The notes beneath the pieces were generated by a model. That model made no database searches, was not told where the DNA came from, and saw nothing but the letters and a program-made list of their open reading frames with translations. Of a stretch of DNA of 64,000 nucleotides, positions 56,271 through 64,000 are shown in pieces. Both the position numbers and the translations under genes were made by a program. The stretch's first letter is position 1. Every line of letters starts with the position of its first letter. Source of the DNA: Chrysophaeum taylorii (Eukaryota; Sar; Pelagophyceae; Pelagomonadales; Pelagomonadaceae); NCBI GenBank assembly GCA_029834535.1, contig JAQMWT010000444.1, forward strand, positions 1 through 64,000, given 5' to 3'.

Positions 56271-56755
56271 CGCAGACTGCTTCCACGACCCGCGGCGGCT
56301 CTTTCAGCGCGCCATTCTCACGCCCCGTCGAAACGATGTTGTCGACGCTGACAACGCGCGCATGACCGCGGCCTTTTCCCCCCGGAGACGAGGCGTCGGA
56401 GTTCTTTTCGGCCGAATTGGCTGGGTCGGAAGACCGCAGACTATTTCCACGACCCGCGGCGGCTCTTTCAGCGCACCATTCTCACGCCCCGTCGAAACGA
56501 TGTTGTCGATGCTGACAACGCGCGCATGACCGCCACCTTTCCCGGAGACGAGGCGTCGGAGTTCTTTTCGGCCGAATTGGCTGGGTCGGAAGACCGCAGA
56601 CTATTTCCACGACCCGCGGCGGCTCTTTCAGCGCACCATTCTCACGCCCCGTCGAAACGATGTTGTCGATGCTGACAACGCGCGCATGACCGCCACCTTT
56701 CCCGGAGACGAGGCGTCGGAGTTCTTTTCGGCAGACTAGGTTGGGTCGGAAGACG
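56271..56755 (+). repeat. ~160-bp triplication inside the helicase fragment
   Basis: Units begin at about 56271, 56435 and 56595 with CGCAGACTATTTCCACGACC and carry the RAILTPRRNDVV-encoding segment. The triplication is specific to copy 7. Confidence 0.9.
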
Positions 56756-57205
56756 ACGCCTCGCTCTTTACAGTCGAGTTTTCAACTCCCTGACAACCAA
56801 CGGCATGCTGACTTTGATCGCGAGCTTAAGGTCTTCGCAACCTCGACCCGTCGCACGGCCACTGCAACGGTACCAGATACATGATCGATCGTGTCGTTGT
56901 CACCAAGGCTCCTCCAACCTGTATCCCTCAAGGCCCGCCTACGCCAAACGATCAACAAGAGCCAGGGCCAGACGCCCCGCGAGGTCGGCGTCCTCTTGCC
57001 CAAGCCCGTCTTCTTCCACGTCCAGCTCTACGTGGCTCTCTGTCGATCGGCAACCCCGAGGATATCCTCTTCTGGGTCGACGACTCCACCCTATCCCACA
57101 CGTGCTGCGCAATACCGATAAGCCCCCTCCCGGCGTCTACACGCGCACTGTAGGTGACCTTACTGGGACCAGGTGAACTTACTGGAACCAGGTGAACTTA
57201 CTGAG

Positions 57206-57530
57206 TGTGGCGGCAACTCCTGACCGCTAAGGCTTACCCCCCCTCTCTCGAGGCTTGATACCCGTTCAACGGGACACCTTTCCCGATCTTCTTAGTGACA
57301 TCATACCTCTCTCTTGTGAGAAGCATTCTTGCTGTATTCTTGTAGTTTCCTTGCTATCATATTCCATCTCTCCATCTTGTTGAGAGGCTTGGTGAGCGTG
57401 AGCAAGGTGTGTGGCGAGCATACCCGACCCCGAGTCCGTGTTTTCCTCGTTCAGTGAGGTCTAGGACGAGTCGGTGAGTACCCCCTTTGTCACCCGGGGG
57501 TCGGGAAGGTTTTTTTTCTGTGCCGCCATA
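57206..57530 (+). repeat. 5' LTR of Gypsy 2
   Basis: Starts TGTGGCGGCAACTCC, like the Gypsy 1 LTR. The likely end is CCGCCATA at 57530, a partial inverted match of the start, giving ~325 bp. A TGG at 57532 could begin the primer-binding site. The right end is less certain than the left. Confidence 0.65.
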
Positions 57531-57962
57531 CGTGGTGGAGTACACGAGATCGTGCGACTACATCGGTCGCCGACGAGCGAGTGCTGCCGTACGTGTTGTA
57601 TTACGTGGTCCGGATTTGTACGTGAGCCCGGATCAAGCACACGGAGTTCCATTGGACCGGTTTGCGTTGAGAATATACGCGAACGTTGTTTGTGTTCGTA
57701 CGATCCGAGTGACGACGAACACGCGTGCGAGTTGGAAATCGCAGCGCATTCTCCCGAGAATTGATTTTGGTATAGCGGAACGGTGGAAGCTGCTTAGCGA
57801 GTGGGGTCGCTACCCACGGGCATTTTTGAATTGCCAGCGGATTGGAATTCCGTGAGTGCTGTTTTTACAGCGACAGATAGCGTTGTTGGAATCAACGTGA
57901 ATTACTTCGAGTGATCGGATCCGGACGTGTTTCGAGATTCTTGATCGAAATTTGATACAGGT
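57531..57962 (+). other. Gypsy 2 leader
   Basis: Non-coding interval between the LTR and the gag ATG. A 122-codon open frame at 57487-57852 spans the LTR boundary and is probably fortuitous. Confidence 0.5.
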
Positions 57963-60614
57963 ATGGAGATAAACGCAGACGTGCGTGAGGAAGAATCTCC
58001 TCCAGTTCTTCCCGCCGCCCCTGAGATAGGCCGCGAGGAAGGTGAATTAAGAGAGGCCGAGGCAGTCGACGTTGCTGACGTGCCCCCTGATGTGCCTCCG
58101 GATACTGCCATTTTTTCGCCGTTGAGTCCAACGACTCCGGATCGTGGCGAGCGTGTTACTATTGAGCGCGGATCTGCAGCCCGAAGTCGACTTCGTGAAG
58201 ACCTCGAGCGGAGACGTCGCGAAAATGAACGATTAGCTGAGCTTTTTGCTCGTGAAAGGGCTGAAGCGAAAGAGGAAGCGGCTCGACGAGAAGTTGATAT
58301 GCCCAATGATGCATTTCAGCAAGAGACTGAGACCTCGAAGACCCTACGCGAAGAGGTTGAACGATTTCGTCGTGAACGAGATAAATTGTTAGCCGAACGT
58401 GCGCGTCGGGAGAGTAGCTGCGAACGACCCCTGAGTCGACCCGAACCGGAAACGCCCGTGAGGCCGCCTGAACAGGAAAGGAACACTGAAACGGGGAATG
58501 AACCTCCGCCCCGAGTCGATACGGAGAATGAGGGTAGGGCGGACATTGAGAATGAAAGTACGAAAATTTTACGGGAATTATCGCGGGGAATATCGCAGAC
58601 GGTTGCCAACGCCTTCGAAAGGGGCAACTTGAGCCGATCCCATCGACCCACTTCCAGTTTGAAGCCTGATAACTTCAAACTCGTCATCGACGGCCGAGAC
58701 CAACGGCAATTCAATTTGGATTCGGCGGCGATGATGCATACTTTAGCAGATGACCATTACTCGGTCGAGAAATTACGTTACTTACTACCTGTGCATCTAC
58801 GGGACACCGCTGCACCAATTTTTGAGGAACACTTGCAGAAATACGAGGAGCTCTGCGATGAGCTACCACACGGTCCGTCGTTTTACTTGAAATTAGATAC
58901 TGACGATGAAGAGCATGGAGTCTCGGTTCGTCGTATCCGTCGTCTTAACAAGACGTATTGCGACAAGATTTTGGATTATTTTAGATCGACTTGCCGACCT
59001 CCGCGCACGCAGCAGGAGCTACTTGACAAGCTGCGGAAGGTCACCCAGGCTTCAGTTCCGAAGAAGTCTGGGGAGCGGCACGTCCAAACGTATTGTACCA
59101 GATTCCAATCTGAAGCCTTGGAGTTTTGTTCCGTGTCCAGCCGCACGATGGATGATGTCGATATCCTCGACCAGCTTATCAGTGGATTGACGTCCAAGGA
59201 GTTGAGGACCCGTGTGCGGACTATGAGGAGCGGACATCCTGATAGTTACGTGACTTTTAAGTCGATGGTAGCGCTTATTACGCGGCTCGAGAACGACTTA
59301 CGAAAGTTGATGGAGGAGGAGAAGGACCAAGGCCCACCTAATCCGAAATCGAATAAACCGCCGCGAGGGCGGGGAGTTCGAGCTATGGCCTCCGATCAAC
59401 AAGCCAAGCAAGATGCGGATAAACCGTTTGGGAATGCGGATCCGCTGATTTTACGAGATCCTTTTTTGTGGGGCAAGAGAACGCGCCCGCACTGCGGGTT
59501 CTTCTGGACCACCCATGATGAAGATGAACACGGAAGTCGCGTAGTTTGCAACCGCGATCCGGATCGTTACTACTGTGCGATGTGGAAGCGAATTCGTAAG
59601 CAGAAGAAGCAGCCCATATCGCGGTCCGATTGGGCACAGCGTGATGATGCATCTCATGCGAACGCCACGCACGGATCGGAGCCTTCTAATGAAATTCAAA
59701 CGGCCCTCACCGATCTTGGAACCACAATGGCGACCTTGGTGAGCGAGGTCAGAAGCACCAAGGATACTACGTCGTTTTCTACACGACAGCGAGACGGACG
59801 ATCACCTTCTAGACGATCGTCACGCCGACATCGAAGCCAGAGCCCTAATCGAAAAGCCCATACTGCTCAAGACACCCCGAGTCCTTGCCGTCACCGGAGC
59901 TCTAGTCGTAATTCGCGCCGGCGCCGACGTCATCGACATTACGATGACGAGTATGACGGAGGCAGATATCAGGATCGTTCGGGACATTCGAGCGCATCTT
60001 TCGCGTTCCAATCTTTATGCGACGCACCGCCAATGTCGGGGGTTGTCTCTTACCCGACGGCGCGCCCTGCCCGAGTCTCCGATGATGTTGCCGATGTCGC
60101 TGTGACGAGCAGCCATCGTTTGCAACAGGAGCAACATACCACCAACGCTCGGATCGTTCGGTGGCCTTCTACATCGTATGTGGAAGCAATGTCAGATGCT
60201 ACTTGGGATTCTCCGCACTACTGGGAAGACTCAGATTCGGAGACTGACGAACCCATGCCGCAGGTTCCAGTGTCCCCCCATTCGTCAATGTGCATGTCTT
60301 GCAGGGCAGTTCACGATGATGACGTTAGACCTTTTGAGTTGGCGTCGGGGACGACGTCTTCTTTTCCTGCGGGGCCCCCCGAGACCGTTTTAGCCGTTTT
60401 AGCCGATGTTTTAGCCGATACAGTTTTGGTCGCAGCAGAGCAGACCACAGCGGCGCCGATGGGGGGGAAGTTGGCGGGAATGTCCGATTTGATGGGCGAG
60501 AAACGATTACCAGAAGTTCCTATGCTTCCGCTTCCAACTGATGCGCCGGGGACGGCTCATGTTTTTTCTGCTGCCCCCCCGACAATCAAAAGTGGACGTT
60601 CCGCCGGATCCTGA
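57963..60614 (+). CDS. gag: Gag polyprotein with RS-rich tail
   Basis: 883 codons. An acidic/Pro-rich start precedes a charged coiled coil (residues ~70-155, e.g. LEREDL-type heptads around EDLERRRRENERLAELFARE). A helical Gag core lies at ~240-460 (LPVHLRDTAAPIFEEHL, LDQLISGLTSKELRTRV). An atypical Cys/His cluster sits at ~505-545 (PHCGFFW...VVCNRDPDRYYC) instead of a CCHC knuckle. A strongly Arg/Ser-rich segment follows at ~605-675 (SPSRRSSRRHRSQSPNRK), like an SR-protein domain, probably for RNA binding. The last ~30 residues (PTDAPGTAHVFSAAPP) correspond to the pre-RT linker of Gypsy 1, so the DNA between was deleted. The frame then shifts at a C7 run (60575-60581). Confidence 0.88.
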   Translation: MEINADVREEESPPVLPAAPEIGREEGELREAEAVDVADVPPDVPPDTAIFSPLSPTTPDRGERVTIERGSAARSRLREDLERRRRENERLAELFARERAEAKEEAARREVDMPNDAFQQETETSKTLREEVERFRRERDKLLAERARRESSCERPLSRPEPETPVRPPEQERNTETGNEPPPRVDTENEGRADIENESTKILRELSRGISQTVANAFERGNLSRSHRPTSSLKPDNFKLVIDGRDQRQFNLDSAAMMHTLADDHYSVEKLRYLLPVHLRDTAAPIFEEHLQKYEELCDELPHGPSFYLKLDTDDEEHGVSVRRIRRLNKTYCDKILDYFRSTCRPPRTQQELLDKLRKVTQASVPKKSGERHVQTYCTRFQSEALEFCSVSSRTMDDVDILDQLISGLTSKELRTRVRTMRSGHPDSYVTFKSMVALITRLENDLRKLMEEEKDQGPPNPKSNKPPRGRGVRAMASDQQAKQDADKPFGNADPLILRDPFLWGKRTRPHCGFFWTTHDEDEHGSRVVCNRDPDRYYCAMWKRIRKQKKQPISRSDWAQRDDASHANATHGSEPSNEIQTALTDLGTTMATLVSEVRSTKDTTSFSTRQRDGRSPSRRSSRRHRSQSPNRKAHTAQDTPSPCRHRSSSRNSRRRRRHRHYDDEYDGGRYQDRSGHSSASFAFQSLCDAPPMSGVVSYPTARPARVSDDVADVAVTSSHRLQQEQHTTNARIVRWPSTSYVEAMSDATWDSPHYWEDSDSETDEPMPQVPVSPHSSMCMSCRAVHDDDVRPFELASGTTSSFPAGPPETVLAVLADVLADTVLVAAEQTTAAPMGGKLAGMSDLMGEKRLPEVPMLPLPTDAPGTAHVFSAAPPTIKSGRSAGS

Positions 60615-63600
60615 ACCTGAACAGGAGCCGAAAGTAAGGAGCGAGGCGAATGTGCGCGTCGAAGGTGAAAAGATCAATAAGAGCCACCCTGAGGTGAGGT
60701 TCAAATACGAAGAAAAGTTCGATGTGCCATGGAAGGATGCGCCGCGCGATGCGGACGGTGTACCGTTACCGCAGATTCCCGAGCACGTCAAGGACAATGA
60801 TGCGATGAAAGTCGTAAGTCCGAAGAAGGAAGAAGTTGAGAAGGTTGTTCGAGATATAGAAATTCCCGACAACCCGCATCTGGATGATGATGCGAAGATG
60901 ATGTTGAGCCATTGCGTGCAATACGCGTGGGCTTTCTTTGATCCGATTATGAGACCCGTGGACTCGCCACCGGTTTCTCTACGCTTAAAGACGCAAACCC
61001 ACGACCGATCAAGATGACGCCTTATAGGTTGACGCCAGCAAAGCTCGAGTGTCTCAGAAAGCAGATCACTGAGTGGTGTCGCGATGGAGTCATCCGACCG
61101 GCGAACTCTCCGTGGGGATTTCCTGTACTGATGCTGCCTAAGAAGGGAGCCGAGGGCGGGACGTCGAATGCTTTTCGTGCTGCCGTTGACTTGCGTCAGC
61201 TCAATGATCAGCTACAGTTGGCCGAATATTCGGCAAGATGATGCTTTGGCTTTTCTTGCCATGCGCCGTTGGCGGACGTGCATTGATATTCGTTGGGGTT
61301 ATCATAACTTACGTTTGGACGCCGCTGCTCAGGACGCTGTTACGATGGTTAGTCCACTTGGAGCCCATAGTTTCTTGCGCTTGCCTCTAGGAGTAAAAAC
61401 AGCAGGAGCTCTCTTTTGTAAGCAGATGGCTAGCGATTTGCCCACATGGATGTATAAGGACTTGGTCGCGTTTGTCGACGATATTATGATGGGATCGGAT
61501 GAACTCCATTGACATTTACAAGTTTTGATTGAAGTGTTGTGCCATTTAGCACAGCGAGGATATAGTAGACGAACTTCGAAGTTCCACCTCCTCAAGGATG
61601 AAATCGAGTTTTTGGGACATATTACGACTCCGGAAGGCTTGAAGCCGAATCCCAAGACGTTAGAAGCGTTGCAGCAGGTGCCGATTCCCGGTACGTTGCC
61701 CAATACGTCCCCGAAGACCCAGATTCGATCTTTCATTGGTATGAGCAACTATTGCCGCCGATATGTGAAGAATTATTCGAAGATTGTGGAGCCGCTTAGG
61801 CGATTGTGTCTTGAAGGCGTTAAGTTTGAATGGACGCCTGAGTGCCAAAAGGCATGGGACACGATCATCGAAGCTTTGGTGGATTCTCGTGGAGTTTATC
61901 ATCCTGACTACGATCTTCCTTTTCAGATCCGCTCGGATGATTCCAAGGATGGTCTGGGTGCGTATCTTTTCAGCTCGTGGAAATCAAGGACGAAACCGGC
62001 AAGGTGACACGAGAGGAACGAGTAATTGAGTATTGGAGCCGAGCTGTGCCGAAAGAGATGCGGAACTATGAGCCTCGCCGGCTAGAGCTCCTGGCAGTTA
62101 TTCTTTCTCTTGAGCATTTCCGCTCTTATATTGAAGGTCACAAGACGATCCTTGAAACAGATCATGGCAACTTGACGTTTTTACGAAAGGCGAAGCACTC
62201 GTCTGGGCAGTTGGCTCGATGGGCGATGCGGCTCGCCAATTTTGATCCTGAATTGGGTTACAAGCCAGGGAAGTCGCCGGGAATGAGCATCCCTGACTGT
62301 CTCTCTCGCAATCCTGTAGATCATGTCATCGAGACGGACGAGTTTGGTGAACCCTTGAACCACGCGTATCTAGTGAGCCAAGAACCTCCTCGTTCTGTTG
62401 ATGATGAAGGAGTACCTTTACCTGGGTGCCATGTCATTCTGTCGTTTGTTACGACTGAGTTGCCTGTGGAGGAAGAGGAAGAAGACCTCGATGATCCGAT
62501 GCAATTGGTCACGTCTCATGCTACGAAACAACGTCAGAAGCAACGACTTCAGACCCAGCCTAGTATTTTCCGTGATGCCGATGATTACCAAGAGTACATC
62601 GACAAGATTCCGGATAATTTGACTTTGGAAGAGATAGCCAAAGAGCAGATCACTGATGCTACTTGCGAGGACATTCGTTATCGCATGGCTCAGGGCCATT
62701 CTCTTCGTCGGTACGGAGCCAATTATCGCTATCAAGTGGTGAAAGGAGTTCTCTACCGTGCCGCACCCGACTTGCACCCGATGATAGTCGCACCCCGAAC
62801 TTTACGGACGCGCATCATCCGATTGTACCATGACACACCTCTCAATGGTGGTCATATGGGTCGTCAAAGTACAGTGCAGTCGATACTTGAACGTTTTTGG
62901 TGGCCCTACATGTCTAATGAGGTGGGTGCTTACATTGCTGGTTGCATAGTGTGCAAGAAAGCTCGTACGCCTGAACCAAAGAGAGCAGGTCTGCTTCAGC
63001 AACCGGTGTATGATGGTGATTGTGTCGTCCTTTGTATGGATTTGTTTGGACCTTTGCCCAGTGCTGGTCCCGAGACATATCTCATCGTTTTTTGATCCAT
63101 TTTCTCATTTCTTGATTCTTGACGTACTACACCATAAGACTGCTGAGTCAATCCTCGAGTCTTTTGTCGCGAATATATTACTCAAAGGTTATCTACCTCA
63201 GAGGATTCGTACCGACAATGGGAAAGAGTTCGTCAACAAGTTGATGGAAGAGTTTTGTCATCTTTTCAATGTTCGGTATAGTACCACGATTCCGTATCAT
63301 GCTCAGGCTAATCCTGCGGAAAGGGTCAACCGCTTTATCAAGGCTTTCCTCCGTGCGTGCCTTCAAAACCGCAAGATCACGGAATGGCCCGAATTCGCGG
63401 AGTACATTGCTTTCTGTTACAATCGTAAATATATCCCGGGGACACAGATCTCACCTTTCATGCTTCGTCTTAACCGGCAGCCTTTATTGCCAACCGATTA
63501 CACAATCATGGATCTTGATGTCCGCCGCCCGCCGAAAACTCGCTCCGATGTTGTGGCAGAGACTCGCGAGAGGCTGAAGTTCTATACCGCTACGGTGAAC

Positions 63601-64000
63601 GAAGCTCGTGAGAAGGCTCTTCGTAAACAACGTCTCGCCTATAGTGCGGACCATGTTGATGTGGAGTATGAAGAAGGTTCACGTGTTCTGCTCTACATCC
63701 CTTTTCTTCAGAACAAGCTTCGACCGGAATGGCGCGGTCCATTCGTTATTTTGGAACGCTTGTCCCCGGTCACTTACAGGATTGAGTCTCTTGATTCTCC
63801 TCCCGAACGCCGTGGTCGATCGAGCTGTGCCCAAGCCCAAGGAGACCTTTCGGGATGATTACAAGCATGGTAAGTTCGTTATCGTTCGGATTCCGGATAA
63901 TAAACGGTCCGATTGGCGAAAGAAGGTTTATGTCGCTGAAGTTTATGAACCCTATGATTTTGTGAATGATCGAGTCGCTCTGCATTTCTATGCTGATCTC
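60590..64000 (+). pseudogene. pol: Gypsy 2 Pol remnant (RT, RNase H, integrase)
   Basis: Compared with Gypsy 1, the frame is broken at a C7/C8 run (about 60578), a 1-bp loss near 60988, an 8-bp loss near 61215, a CGA-to-TGA stop at 61510-61512, a 1-bp loss near 61972, a 1-bp loss in a T-run near 63090, and a change near 63810. Within the pieces: FVDDIMMGSDEL (RT), RLELLAVILSLEHF and ETDH (RNase H), the integrase HHCC region (NGGHMGRQST, CIVCKK), MDLFGP, RTDNG and NPAERVNRF, and the shared C-terminal extension (KKVYVAEVYEPYD) at the window edge. It cannot make a full enzyme. Confidence 0.9.

Larger units (their letters stand above)
55943..57205 (+). mobile_element. Helitron-like copy 7, 3' end cut by Gypsy 2
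   Basis: 5' end TCCTTACTACTAATCGACAG joined directly to copy 6. It holds a 32-bp hairpin-forming repeat, two short TGTC tracts, a triplicated helicase segment and tail repeats. The Gypsy 2 LTR starts inside the tail repeats at 57206. Confidence 0.83.
57206..64000 (+). mobile_element. Ty3/Gypsy retrotransposon 2, internally deleted, runs off the edge
   Basis: 5' LTR, leader, intact Gag frame, then Pol in at least six broken frames, about three-quarters identical to Gypsy 1 by eye. The protease, PR-RT linker and DNMT-like domain are absent. Inserted in Helitron copy 7. The 3' LTR is outside the window. Confidence 0.9.

Noticed and set aside
60560-60600. Programmed +1 frameshift between Gag and Pol of Gypsy 2
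   Set aside because: The C-run differs in length from Gypsy 1, where the same point is in frame, and many other indels follow, so mutation or sequencing error is simpler.

Overview
This is a stretch of eukaryotic nuclear DNA made almost entirely of transposable elements, many nested in one another, with one convincing host gene. Evidence for a eukaryotic nucleus: LTR retrotransposons, Helitrons, several DNA-transposon superfamilies, and GT-AG introns of only about 37-65 bp. The species cannot be fixed from the sequence; an alga or other protist with a repeat-rich, moderately GC-rich genome is plausible (inference).

Layout. 1-6257: 3' part of a Ty3/Gypsy element whose polyprotein carries a degenerate cytosine-5 DNA methyltransferase (DNMT)-like domain between the protease side and reverse transcriptase. 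6300-7975: a DNA element ('E', copy A) with a zinc-finger-like gene. 8023-9548: a small internally deleted Gypsy relative with two LTRs and a 4-bp target duplication. 9.6-12.9 kb: a Helitron copy with a giant (TGTC)n array and a Pif1-like helicase fragment. 13-16 kb: a solo LTR with its empty-site twin, and an AT-rich block of short direct repeats. 16-26.4 kb: broken Ty1/Copia pieces in conflicting orientations around a 5.5-kb C-rich, G-poor block. 26.4-28 kb: a SINE-like copy and a PIF/Harbinger remnant with its SANT/Myb-like partner. 28-32.7 kb: element E copy B, split by a 3.36-kb Mutator-like element with sub-repeated ends. 33-39.2 kb: a P-element-like transposase and a convergent P-like C-terminal piece cut by a SINE-like insert. 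39.2-43.4 kb: four head-to-tail Helitron copies. 43.4-47.9 kb: a minus-strand retroelement with a Gag-like region and a second DNMT-like domain but no visible reverse transcriptase. 47.8-49 kb: two SINE-like copies. 49.37-54.0 kb: a complete DNA transposon with 14-bp inverted ends and a DDE-type transposase that I cannot assign to a superfamily. 54.39-54.98 kb: an intact two-exon MANF/ARMET-like gene. 55-57.2 kb: two more Helitron copies. 57.2-64.0 kb: a second Gypsy element of the first one's family, with many frame breaks and no protease/DNMT segment, running off the right edge.

How it fits together. Most elements are decayed, and the nesting gives relative ages: Gypsy 2 landed in a Helitron; a SINE-like copy landed in an LTR of the small Gypsy, another in a P-like transposase and another in a Gag-like frame; the Mutator-like element landed in a T-tract of element E. 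The most unusual content is the pair of retroelements that carry DNMT-like domains, a J-domain-like segment at the start of a Mutator-like transposase gene, and the unassigned DDE transposon. Several breaks lie in homopolymers, so some could be assembly errors rather than mutations.
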